A stretch of DNA of 64,000 nt from Metasolibacillus sp. Lineage in GTDB: Bacteria > Bacillota > Bacilli > Bacillales_A > Planococcaceae. Positions within the stretch are counted from its first letter, which is position 1. Each line of letters begins with the position of its first letter. The position numbers and the translations under genes are program-made. The notes beneath the pieces were generated by a model. The model was not told the DNA's origin and made no database searches. It saw nothing but the letters and a program-made list of their open reading frames with translations. Below are positions 26,585 to 34,032 of the stretch, piece by piece. The stretch covers positions 241,824 through 305,823 of the forward strand of contig NZ_JAMBIZ010000001.1 of assembly GCF_025291715.1 (NCBI RefSeq), read 5' to 3'.

Positions 26585-26689
26585 CCAGATATTCATTTAA
26601 TCGAACTTATTTATCTCGGAACTGAGGCTAATCCTTTCGCTGAGATTACTCCAGTCCAATATAAAGAGATTACAGGACAAGATTTTTAA
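26585..26689 (+). pseudogene. XkdX-like phage protein remnant (C-terminal scar)
   Basis: Directly after the TAG of the HTH gene and in the same frame, codons run to TAA 26687-26689 and translate to PDIHLIELIYLGTEANPFAE followed by ITPVQYKEITGQDF. The ending ITP.QYKEITG.DF is the signature of XkdX-family phage tail-region proteins. There is no start codon, so this is a broken remnant, perhaps left from a prophage recombination. Confidence 0.45.
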
Positions 26690-26755
26690 ATGGGGTCAAA
26701 CAAGCTGATATTATTTTTATTTTCGTGAAACTTTTTCTGACTTTATTCGTAAAAA

Positions 26756-27085
26756 ATGATAGTACAGAAAAGGGAGTTGGCATTTATAAAAATCACGTTA
26801 GACCATCAAATTCAGTTACAAGATTTTAGAGAGGGTTTTGTTAATATTTACAAGGATTTCGAATCTAATATAATTCCTCATAAAGGGGATTTCATTTCAG
26901 ATACTTGTTTTAAAGACCCTTATGAGCATGAAGTAATTGACGTTGTCATTGATTATCAACAAAACGAATGTGGGGTAATGTTAAAACCTATAATAGTTGA
27001 GCACAACGAGAAAGAATTTCTTTTGCAATATGTAGAAATGGCAGAACTGCATGGCTGGTATTGTCCAACTAAAGAATGCCTATAA
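26756..27085 (+). CDS. Hypothetical protein (about 100-109 aa)
   Basis: The frame opens at ATG 26756 without a good ribosome binding site. AAAGGGAG at 26767-26774 would instead suit an in-frame TTG at 26777 only poorly, so the true start is uncertain. The product is acidic, soluble and mixed alpha/beta (FREGFVNIYKDFESNIIPHK, EVIDVVIDYQQNECGVML), ending in a short Cys-containing tail (YCPTKEC). No family was recognised. A hairpin-like AAGGATACATCAT/ATGATGTGTCCTTTTT follows at 27099-27127 and probably terminates it. Confidence 0.5.
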   Translation: MIVQKRELAFIKITLDHQIQLQDFREGFVNIYKDFESNIIPHKGDFISDTCFKDPYEHEVIDVVIDYQQNECGVMLKPIIVEHNEKEFLLQYVEMAELHGWYCPTKECL

Positions 27086-27191
27086 GTATTGTGAATTTGA
27101 AGGATACATCATAATGATGTGTCCTTTTTATGAGAGTAAAGATTAGGATGGTAACCACATAAGGTAGCACAATTTCGACAGGATGAAATAA

Positions 27192-27326
27192 ATGAGTGAA
27201 GTTCGTCAAGAAATCGTAAGTCTTTTTACATTAGGTTTTGGTAGCTATCAATATGATTTCCATGCACTAGATCATTATGAGGACAATGGTGTATATCGTC
27301 AGGAGCTTGTCATTTACCTAAAATGA
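27192..27326 (+). CDS. Short ORF (44 aa), probably a gene fragment near the element boundary
   Basis: ATG 27192 to TGA 27326 reads MSEVRQEIVSLFTLG and continues to GVYRQELVIYLK. There is no clear ribosome binding site. The sequence looks like the truncated N-terminus of a globular protein. It lies between the last TubR-type site (27150) and the first chromosomal-type gene. The remainder of 27327-27396 has a GTGCCAGGCAC palindrome but no gene. Confidence 0.3.
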   Translation: MSEVRQEIVSLFTLGFGSYQYDFHALDHYEDNGVYRQELVIYLK

Positions 27327-27396
27327 GTGCCAGGCACACACACAATTTCCATACAATTCACTAGGCGATGCCCCCTGTCATCAAGCAGGCTTTTGA

Positions 27397-27405
27397 CATA
27401 TGGTA
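27397..27405 (+). promoter_or_regulatory. Possible sporulation (SigK/SigE-type) -10 element
   Basis: CATATGGTA fits the CATAnnnTA -10 consensus of mother-cell sigma factors and lies 35 bp upstream of the CotZ-like gene, whose expression in the mother cell would be expected. No clear -35 can be assigned. Confidence 0.35.
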
Positions 27406-27439
27406 AAGGTACAGAGGTTTTGCTTGAGGGGAGAGGGGT

Positions 27440-27832
27440 GTGTTGGCGCATTTAAGTGAAGTATTAGAGGAAATCCACTATTTTCAACAGCTCATTGCGC
27501 AATCACGAACGAAGCATTTTGATTATTTGCTATTAAAAATTGTTGGGACAGATACAATTCCAGTTGTGCTGTTGACAAAGCAAGGTACACCTTTGCGGAT
27601 GACAGATTATGATACAGCCTTTACGACCTGCTATTTTCGAATTGAAAAAATAGCGTCAAAGCGGGGGCTTTTAACGGTTTCTTTTCTACGTCCTGTAATG
27701 ATTGAAGGAGAGCTGGCAACATTGGAGAAGGTAAATAAACGAGCAACAATTCATATCGACACATTGTCAGGGGTACAGCTACTGTCAACTTCGTTGTTAA
27801 GTGCGAATGTCTTTATTGAGTCGAAGTGGTGA
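27440..27832 (+). CDS. CotY/CotZ-like spore coat protein
   Basis: The protein has 130 residues; GTG 27440 or the adjacent TTG 27443 starts it after GAGGGGAGAGGGG. The middle matches the CotZ pattern: GTDTIPVVLLTKQGTPL, then CYFRIEKIASKRGLLTVSFL and THIDTLSGVQLL-like strands, as in CotY/CotZ (DTVPFAIFTSK.TPL, FFRVERV, TLSLL, CIEVDLDCFCAI). CotY and CotZ form disulfide-linked outer coat crusts and are cysteine-rich, but this one has a single Cys. It is followed by a Cys-containing partner gene 13 bp away. Role in spore surface assembly is inferred. Confidence 0.65.
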   Translation: MLAHLSEVLEEIHYFQQLIAQSRTKHFDYLLLKIVGTDTIPVVLLTKQGTPLRMTDYDTAFTTCYFRIEKIASKRGLLTVSFLRPVMIEGELATLEKVNKRATIHIDTLSGVQLLSTSLLSANVFIESKW

Positions 27833-27845
27833 AAGGACTGAAGTC

Positions 27846-28271
27846 ATGCAAGACGTGTTACAAGTATATTATGCTATAGATGATGAAATTCAAGCGCTAC
27901 CAACGACCGTATTTTTACAGCACGATGAGGATGGTGAGCTGATAAGTGTTCACTTTGAAGTACAAGACTATCGCTCAGCGCCAACAAGCTGTTCGGAGCT
28001 AGCAGTGAAAAATTTGCAGAGGGCATTGCCATCAAATATGAAAATCACCGCTTGTCAAACATGTATGTTTGGCAATTTCAATCCTTATGGCGATATGGAT
28101 AATGAAATTTTTTGTTTAAAGGGCTTTGTGGTGCGCAACAAGATGGAGGTTTGTGAAATCATACAGAAAGCAGAAACACATGAACGCAAGCGCACATTGC
28201 TAGCATTTTGTGCAGATTATAAGCCGATAGATAATAAAGCGTATTATACGTATAATGATTGGAATATCTGA
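27846..28271 (+). CDS. Cysteine-containing protein linked to the CotZ-like gene, unknown function
   Basis: ATG 27846 after AAAGGACTG gives 141 residues. The sequence carries a CxxC (ACQTCMFGNF) and further cysteines (EIFCLK, EVCEII, LAFCADY), a possible metal or disulfide site. It is 13 bp behind the CotZ-like gene and likely cotranscribed with it, so a spore coat or spore surface role is possible. No family name can be given with confidence. Confidence 0.6.
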   Translation: MQDVLQVYYAIDDEIQALPTTVFLQHDEDGELISVHFEVQDYRSAPTSCSELAVKNLQRALPSNMKITACQTCMFGNFNPYGDMDNEIFCLKGFVVRNKMEVCEIIQKAETHERKRTLLAFCADYKPIDNKAYYTYNDWNI

Positions 28272-28279
28272 AATAATTG

Positions 28280-28307
28280 TTGACAAAATAAATACAGTGC
28301 ATATAAT
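28280..28307 (+). promoter_or_regulatory. tyrS leader promoter
   Basis: TTGACA (28280-28285), 16-bp spacer and TATAAT (28302-28307) form a near-perfect SigA promoter that would start the T-box leader at about 28314. Confidence 0.8.
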
Positions 28308-28313
28308 AAAGTC

Positions 28314-28593
28314 TAATATTAAAAAGCGTTGAAAAGAACGAGTAATTTTAATGGAACTGACAGAAAGTAGCCGGTTGTTGAGAGGCGCGGGGAAAATTAA
28401 AATGAATACATCTTGGAGCTGCGTACCGAAATTAGAGTAGGCTACGACGGGGTTGCATCCGTAATCCATGCAGGAGGTATCGCATTAAGCCGTACCGGTA
28501 GAGGAGAGCCTGTGTGAGCAGCTCTTGAAAAAAGGTGGTAACACGTTGATTATACGTCCTTTAGACATTGTGTCTAAGGGGCGTTTTTATTTT
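28314..28593 (+). promoter_or_regulatory. T-box riboswitch controlling tyrosyl-tRNA synthetase
   Basis: The long leader carries typical T-box parts: a stem I start with AAAAGAACGAGTAA, a likely specifier TAC at 28407-28409 (in GAATACATCTTGGAGCTG), the T-box sequence AAGGTGGTAACACG at 28532-28545, and a terminator CTTTAGACA/TGTCTAAGG with a T run at 28554-28593. Uncharged tRNA-Tyr pairs with the specifier and the T-box, and prevents the terminator from forming, so tyrS is induced on tyrosine starvation. Confidence 0.9.
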
Positions 28594-28616
28594 GATGAAA
28601 AAAAGGAGAGATTTAA

Positions 28617-29831
28617 ATGTTTTTACAGCCAGCAGAGCAAATGAAAATGATTCAAAAAGGGGCGGATACGATTGTCGATATGGAGGAATTGCAGGCAAAG
28701 CTACAGCGCTCCTATGAGCAGCAAAAGCCATTAACTGTTAAATTAGGCTTAGATCCATCTGCGCCAGATATTCACTTAGGGCATGCGGTTGTGCTACGCA
28801 AAATTAAGCAGTTACAAGATTTAGGGCATCATGCAGTGATTGTCATTGGCGATTTTACAGGCAGAATTGGTGATCCAACTGGCAAGGCAAAGGGACGTGT
28901 CGCATTGAGTGATAAGGTCGTAAAAGAGAATGCTAAAACGTACTGTGAGCAAATTTTTAAAGTGCTGGATGCCACAAAAACGACAGTGCGCTTCAATAGT
29001 GAATGGCTATCGAAGCTGACATTTGAGGAGGTCATCAAATTAGCTGCTAGCACCTCGGTTGCGCGAATTTTAGAGCGTGATGATTTCCAAAAACGCTATA
29101 AAGCACAGGTGCCGATTGGCATCCATGAATTTTTCTACCCATTAATGCAGGCGTACGATTCGGTCGAGTTACAGGCAGATATTGAGCTAGGTGGCACAGA
29201 CCAAACATTCAATGTTTTAATGGGGCGCACATTGCAAAAGCATGTAGGGCTTGAGAAGCAAATCGCCATTTTCATGCCGCTATTGGAGGGGCTTGATGGT
29301 CAGGAGAAAATGAGTAAAAGCTTAAATAATTACATCGGCATTAATGAAGCGCCTGAAAACATGTTTAAAAAGCTAATGGAAGTGCCAGACCAACTGATTA
29401 TCAAATACTTTGAACTTGCAACAGATGAACATCCAACGATGATTGCGCAAATTAAACAGCGCTTAGCGGACGGAGAAAATCCGAGAGATATAAAAATTGA
29501 ACTAGCAGAAATTATTGTAGCTTTATATCATCAAGAGGAGGCGACAGCTGTAGCAAAAGCTTATTTTGAAACAGCCTTTCAACAAAGAAAAATTCCTGCA
29601 AATATTCCGATATTGCAATTAGAAAATAATCACATAACTTTGAATGATGCTATACCAGCACTTGTTGCACTAGGGCTTGTAAAAAGTAAAAGTGAGCTTC
29701 AGCGATTAATTCAGCAAAATGGTGTTTTCTTGAATGAAAGCAAGCTGTCTCTAAAAGAGCTGGCGACAACGCTTGATACTGGAGATGTCCTTCAAATTGG
29801 TAAAAAACGCTTTTTAAAATTTATGAAGTAA
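28617..29831 (+). CDS. tyrS: Tyrosyl-tRNA synthetase (TyrZ-type)
   Basis: The protein has 404 residues; ATG after GGAGAGATTTAA. Class I signatures are present: HLGHA (in PDIHLGHAVVL, near residue 51) and KMSKS (QEKMSKSLNNY). A C-terminal S4 RNA-binding domain follows (LVKSKSELQRLIQQNGVFLN). The N-terminus (MKMIQKGADTIVDMEEL) resembles Bacillus TyrZ rather than TyrS, a form often acquired beside tyrosine-related genes. It charges tRNA-Tyr. The T-box upstream gives starvation control. Its TAA overlaps the ATG of a truncated membrane ORF. Confidence 0.95.
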   Translation: MFLQPAEQMKMIQKGADTIVDMEELQAKLQRSYEQQKPLTVKLGLDPSAPDIHLGHAVVLRKIKQLQDLGHHAVIVIGDFTGRIGDPTGKAKGRVALSDKVVKENAKTYCEQIFKVLDATKTTVRFNSEWLSKLTFEEVIKLAASTSVARILERDDFQKRYKAQVPIGIHEFFYPLMQAYDSVELQADIELGGTDQTFNVLMGRTLQKHVGLEKQIAIFMPLLEGLDGQEKMSKSLNNYIGINEAPENMFKKLMEVPDQLIIKYFELATDEHPTMIAQIKQRLADGENPRDIKIELAEIIVALYHQEEATAVAKAYFETAFQQRKIPANIPILQLENNHITLNDAIPALVALGLVKSKSELQRLIQQNGVFLNESKLSLKELATTLDTGDVLQIGKKRFLKFMK

Positions 29832-30052
29832 TGTGCAAACATTCCTTTGCCAAGCTACTCGTTGTTGGAGCGAGCACTTTATTTGCGACACAGGCACTAT
29901 ATGCATTGGCAATGAGTGCTGGGCTTGCACCAATTATGAGCATCCCAATGCCATTTATGACATATGGTTTAACACCAACTGTTACTAATGCCTTTCTGAT
30001 CGGGCTCGTGCTTAGCGTTTATCGAAGAAAATCTTATATTTTTAGTGCATGA
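29831..30052 (+). pseudogene. C-terminal fragment of an FtsW/RodA/SpoVE-type protein
   Basis: The 73-residue frame starts at an ATG overlapping the tyrS stop (TAATG). It carries the C-terminal hallmark of SEDS glycosyltransferases: GLAPIMSIPMPFMTYGLTPT, resembling the G.P.TGIPLPFISYGGS motif, then a last helix and YRRKSY. SEDS proteins have about 360-400 residues and ten helices, so about 80 percent is missing. It could be a decayed gene or a small peptide still translated through coupling to tyrS. Confidence 0.6.
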
Positions 30053-30076
30053 AGGGGTGAGAAATCGCCCCTTTTT
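30051..30076 (+). terminator. Terminator of the tyrS transcript
   Basis: AGGGGTGA pairs with TCGCCCCT around GAAA, followed by TTTTCTGTTTTTT. Confidence 0.8.
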
Positions 30077-30152
30077 CTGTTTTTTCAGCGTCTGCCCCAA
30101 CCGTTTTCACTTTCCTTGAATTTAATAAATAGAGATAGTAGAAGGAGGGATC

Positions 30153-32381
30153 ATGTTGACAACGATTGGGATGCTGCACCATCGCAAAGACCCGACAACG
30201 GTGTTGAAATCATATGCTTTTGCGGCGGTGGCGAAGGCAGAAGGTGTTGATTTTTTTTATTTCACACCGAAAAGCGTTAATTTTACGAAGAAAACCATTT
30301 TGGCACAAGTGTATGAAAACGGTACATGGCATGAAAAGGAGTGTCCGTTTCCAGATGTCATTTACAATGCAGGAAGTCCTGAGAAGCTAGCGGTATCAAA
30401 GGATATTATCGGTAAGCTACGCAAGGAAGTGCCATTTACAACAAATTCTATAGGGAATAAGTGGAATGTTGCAAAGCGTTTACTTGCCTATAAGGATTTT
30501 GCTAAATACATTATTCCAACAGAAATTATTCAAAAAGTGGATACCGTGCATCAATATTTAGTGAAGTATTCGACGGTTGCTTTTAAACCAATTGATGGGC
30601 GTAAAGGCAAGGGAATTTATTTTATTTCAAAAGAAGGCACGAGCTACTCCGTTAAACATAATAGTGAAACGACGAAATATACGAAGGGACAGCTTGATGC
30701 ACTGTTAACAGAGCAATTAGCAACAGGTACATTTATTGTCCAGCCATATATTCGCTCTGTCACAAAATCAGGCTTAGTGTTCGATTTCCGTCTTCATGTA
30801 CAAAAAAATGGAGAGGGCGAGTGGGTGGTGACAACGGTATATCCGCGCGTTGCCCCGGCAGGTAGTTTAGTGCCAAACATTAACAACGGTGGCTATACGA
30901 ATTATTTAGAGCCATTTTTACAGCAGGAGTTTGCGGAGCAGGCCTTCGATTTAAAGCGTACATTGGAGCATTTTTCATTAGCGCTTGCGAAGCATTTGGA
31001 CCATATTCAAATACAGGAGTTTGGCGAAATGATTGACGAAATCGGTGTCGATGTTGGCTTAGACCAAAATATGCGCTTATGGATTTATGAGGTCAACTGG
31101 CGCCCAGGCTGTCCGCCAACCTTTTACTTAGAGCTAGATGTTGTGAAAAATACAATTCGCTATGCGAAATATTTAGCAGAAAATAGACAGGTGTTAGCAA
31201 AGGCAAGGCAGACGAAGCGAGCGCACAAAGCGAAGCAAGAACAGGTACAGGAGCAGCAACATCAGCCTGCTGTGCAAGCACCAAGGGAGCGTCCACGCAA
31301 TATGCCGATTATCGGAATTACAGGAAGTGCGGGGAAAACGACGACGAAAGCCTTTTTATCGTCGATTTTGCGCACGAAATGGTCGACCTTTGAGTCAAAG
31401 GATTATTGGAACACGACGGAGCATACGAAAAAGCATGCAGTGGAGCTAGCGAATGGCTATGAGGCAGCGGTGCTGGAGTACGGTATGGCATACAAAGGAG
31501 TTATTACAGAGCATTGTCGCATCATTCAGCCAACGATGAGTATTGTGACGAATGTCGGGCTTGCGCATGTTGGGAACTTTGATGGTGATGTAAGGCAGGT
31601 GGCATTAGCGAAATCAGAGCTCATTCAAGGGATGGATCAGCGCGGGGTGCTAGTCATTAATAAGGATGATGCCAATTCCAATTATTTAACGACAGCGCAA
31701 TTTAAAGGCAAAATTTTAACAGTTGGTGTGCATTCAGACGCCGATTATAAGGCGTACAATATACGCTATAAAGAGGACGGCATGACATTCCAAATGAAGC
31801 TGCAAGGCAAGGATATAGCACTCTTTATTCCAATTTTAGGTGAGCACCATGTATACAATGCGTTGAGTGCCATTGCCGTTGCGGACTATTTAGGCTTTAC
31901 ACCACAGGAAATCAAGCAAGGGCTGCTGTTTAAAAAGCCTCCACGTCGTTTAACGCTTTATCATTGCAAACGTCATATTACGTTAATAGATGATACGGTG
32001 CACTCGCATCCACAGGGTGTTAAGGCAGCCATCGATGTGCTGTCAGCTATCGCCAAGCGTCGTAAAGTAGCAATTATCGGGCAAATGCGCGAGCTAGGTG
32101 ATTTGCGAGAGGCAGAGTATCAAAAGGTTGGCGAATATATTGCAGAGCAGGACATTGATATTTTCATCACATATGGCTTCCGCACAGAGGAAATGAATGC
32201 AGCTGCGCAGGCGAAGGGCTTTAATCCAAAAAACATGTATCATTTTACAAACAAGGAGAAGCTGCATGAGCTGCTGCCGAAAATTTTGAAGCAAGGTGAC
32301 ACCATCCTTGTCAAAGGGGCAAGCAAAACGAACATGTTTGAAACCGTGAAATTTTTAGCGGACTTGTATGAGGGGAAATAG
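30153..32381 (+). CDS. YheC/D-type ATP-grasp fused to a Mur ligase domain
   Basis: The protein has 742 residues; ATG with AGAAGGAGGG upstream. Residues 1 to about 350 are an ATP-grasp of the YheC/YheD (spore coat-associated) family: FKPIDGRKGKGIYF binds ATP, and DVGLDQNMRLWIYEVNWRPG is the metal-binding end. A low-complexity Q/A-rich linker follows (about 360-380). Residues about 385-742 are a Mur ligase central and C-terminal domain, with P-loop TGSAGKTTTK, NKDDANSN and LIDDTVHSHPQ. ATP-grasp plus Mur ligase in one chain is the architecture of cyanophycin synthetase, which makes amide-linked polymers without a ribosome, but the ATP-grasp here is of a different family. The substrate is unknown. 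Confidence 0.82.
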   Translation: MLTTIGMLHHRKDPTTVLKSYAFAAVAKAEGVDFFYFTPKSVNFTKKTILAQVYENGTWHEKECPFPDVIYNAGSPEKLAVSKDIIGKLRKEVPFTTNSIGNKWNVAKRLLAYKDFAKYIIPTEIIQKVDTVHQYLVKYSTVAFKPIDGRKGKGIYFISKEGTSYSVKHNSETTKYTKGQLDALLTEQLATGTFIVQPYIRSVTKSGLVFDFRLHVQKNGEGEWVVTTVYPRVAPAGSLVPNINNGGYTNYLEPFLQQEFAEQAFDLKRTLEHFSLALAKHLDHIQIQEFGEMIDEIGVDVGLDQNMRLWIYEVNWRPGCPPTFYLELDVVKNTIRYAKYLAENRQVLAKARQTKRAHKAKQEQVQEQQHQPAVQAPRERPRNMPIIGITGSAGKTTTKAFLSSILRTKWSTFESKDYWNTTEHTKKHAVELANGYEAAVLEYGMAYKGVITEHCRIIQPTMSIVTNVGLAHVGNFDGDVRQVALAKSELIQGMDQRGVLVINKDDANSNYLTTAQFKGKILTVGVHSDADYKAYNIRYKEDGMTFQMKLQGKDIALFIPILGEHHVYNALSAIAVADYLGFTPQEIKQGLLFKKPPRRLTLYHCKRHITLIDDTVHSHPQGVKAAIDVLSAIAKRRKVAIIGQMRELGDLREAEYQKVGEYIAEQDIDIFITYGFRTEEMNAAAQAKGFNPKNMYHFTNKEKLHELLPKILKQGDTILVKGASKTNMFETVKFLADLYEGK

Positions 32382-32605
32382 CTGATATATTTGAAATTTC
32401 GCTGATAAATTAAGGGAGTCGCAAATAAAATGGGAAAGTCGCAAATATCAGAGAGAAGTCGCAAATAAATTGAGGAAGTCGCAAATATCAGGGAAAAGTC
32501 GCAAATAAATCGAAGGAAGCCGCAAATAAATTGAAAATTTCGCTGATATTTGTGTGAAAGTCGCCGATAAATTAGCAAAAGCCGCTGATATCATCAACCA
32601 GCTCT
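32381..32605. repeat. Degenerate 20/21-bp tandem repeat, about eleven units
   Basis: From the final base of the preceding stop codon, units of exactly 20 bp run through 32500, then of 20 or 21 bp to about 32605. Each starts GC(AA/TG/CG)ATA and typically ends (G)GAAAGTC or similar; examples are GCAAATAAAATGGGAAAGTC and GCAAATATCAGAGAGAAGTC. Unit starts alternate between GCAAATAAA and GCAAATATC. No sensible gene is present; a minus-strand frame across it is only the repeat translated. Confidence 0.85.
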
Positions 32606-32626
32606 GCAACAAACATCCCCAAATCA

Positions 32627-32667
32627 AAATGGCTATCGAGATGTCACATGCATCTGGATAGCCATTT
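32627..32667. terminator. Bidirectional terminator between convergent genes
   Basis: AAATGGCTATC (32627-32637) pairs with GATAGCCATTT (32657-32667). T-rich flanks on both sides suit the plus-strand Mur-fusion transcript and the minus-strand ATP-grasp gene. Confidence 0.8.
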
Positions 32668-32669
32668 CT

Positions 32670-33875
32670 TTATATTTTCAAATGAAAATGAATTTTTTTG
32701 GCGGCTGTGTAGGCATTGCGTTTTGCCTCGTGTTTGGAGTTACCTGTTGCGATGACGTATGCATAGCGGTGCCCCATCGAGAGTGGAGGGATGAGCAGTG
32801 TCCCTCTCCTTGGCTTAATATAAACTTCGACAACACCACGGCTATTTTTGGCTTTATTTCTCCCTGTTACTCTTTCTAATATGCCCTTGCGCTCAACGAC
32901 TAAATACTTTGTATAAACAAAGCGCTGATGAAGCGGCTCGATATTTGGCTGTTCTCCTGTTAAAAGCTTTAATGTCTCCTTTACTAAATTAAAGCCAAAA
33001 GCTGCTTCTAGCATATGGTTCATAGCTCCACCTGAAATGCGTGGATTGATTTCGATAAGCTTCCAACCATTTTTAGTTAGGCGTAGCTCTAGATGCATCG
33101 CACCATTTTTCACACGGAAGGACTCAGTAATCGATGTAACGATGTTCTGCAAGCTATCCTGCATTTTTTCAGGGACGCGGGCAAGCACGGTATAGCCTGT
33201 AATAATAAAGCGTTTGCCTTGTGTAATATCCTGCTCAATGAGCGCAATAATATGAGGCTCCCCGTTATAAATAATCGTTTCAACTAAGTATTGTGGTCCA
33301 TCAATGTATTCCTCAATCATAATCGTATCTTGTGGATATTTCTCTTGCAGTGAGGCAATATGCTCAGTAAGCTGCTTTTTATTTAAGGCGAAAAGGACAT
33401 CCTTTGAGCCGGTTGATTTTGGGGATTTAACGATTAAAGGAAAGCTCATTTTCGGTAGCTCACGCATATCATTTGCGTGTAAAATAAAAAATTTTGGCGT
33501 GAACTCGAAATGCTGTAAGTGCTGCCTTGTTACCTCTTTATCCTCCATGCTAGCAATGGCATCAGACTGTGCATAGTTTTTGCAAAATTCATCGCATAGC
33601 TGGGAGGCGGTATGGACGTATGGGTCTGTAAAACTGACGATGCTAGTAATCGTCAGCTGTGTTTTTTGTAGGCTACGAATTGCTCTGCGCATCGCCTCCA
33701 TATTCGTAATGTCGACAAATACCATTTTATGCACATCAACGTACTCTCTTCTTTGTTGAAATTGCTTTTCATTATTTGTAAAAAGAACCGTAAAATAGCC
33801 GAGGCCTTCTGCGGCTTTAATAGCTTCACGACTTGAGCCACTTTTATTTGTCCCAATAAAAACAATCGTCTTCAC
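32670..33875 (-). CDS. ATP-grasp carboxylate-amine ligase
   Basis: GTG 33875 (MKTIVFIGTNKSGSS) is the likely start, seven bases after GGAG; an upstream extension to 33977 has no such site. The 401-residue protein has a Rossmann-like N-terminal lobe (VFIGTNKSGSSREAIKAAEG), an ATP-grasp core (FPLIVKSPKSTGSKDVLFAL; TIMIEEYIDGPQYLVETI) and the metal loop LIEINPRISGGAMNHM. A C-terminal extension of about 70 basic residues follows. Such enzymes join a carboxylate to an amine through an acyl phosphate, as in amino-acid ligases and carbamoyl-phosphate synthetase-like proteins. It faces the Mur-type genes and probably acts in the same pathway. Confidence 0.78.
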   Translation of the reverse strand: MKTIVFIGTNKSGSSREAIKAAEGLGYFTVLFTNNEKQFQQRREYVDVHKMVFVDITNMEAMRRAIRSLQKTQLTITSIVSFTDPYVHTASQLCDEFCKNYAQSDAIASMEDKEVTRQHLQHFEFTPKFFILHANDMRELPKMSFPLIVKSPKSTGSKDVLFALNKKQLTEHIASLQEKYPQDTIMIEEYIDGPQYLVETIIYNGEPHIIALIEQDITQGKRFIITGYTVLARVPEKMQDSLQNIVTSITESFRVKNGAMHLELRLTKNGWKLIEINPRISGGAMNHMLEAAFGFNLVKETLKLLTGEQPNIEPLHQRFVYTKYLVVERKGILERVTGRNKAKNSRGVVEVYIKPRRGTLLIPPLSMGHRYAYVIATGNSKHEAKRNAYTAAKKIHFHLKI

Positions 33876-34032
33876 AACATCACTCCTATATACGAATTCT
33901 ATCTTTCTATATGTATGAGCATAATAGGGCTTCATATAGTTGACTATCACGTGCAGCTTATAAAAATAAGAGAACATTCATCCAAATGCTTGCAATGTCT
34001 TTGCATATGCTACAAGCAGAAGGGGGGAGTGT

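Noticed and set aside
27324..27340. GTGCCAGGCAC palindrome as the element's attachment site
   Set aside because: Similar palindromes occur commonly in related genomes as intergenic repeats, and the second copy at the left end of the element cannot be seen.
32240..32578. 112-residue minus-strand frame across the tandem repeat
   Set aside because: The protein is the translated repeat (ICDF, IFAT-type recurring words) and overlaps a real gene's 3' end.
32381..32605. Possible CRISPR array
   Set aside because: Units are contiguous 20-21 bp, with no constant repeat separated by unique spacers, and no cas gene is present in the window.
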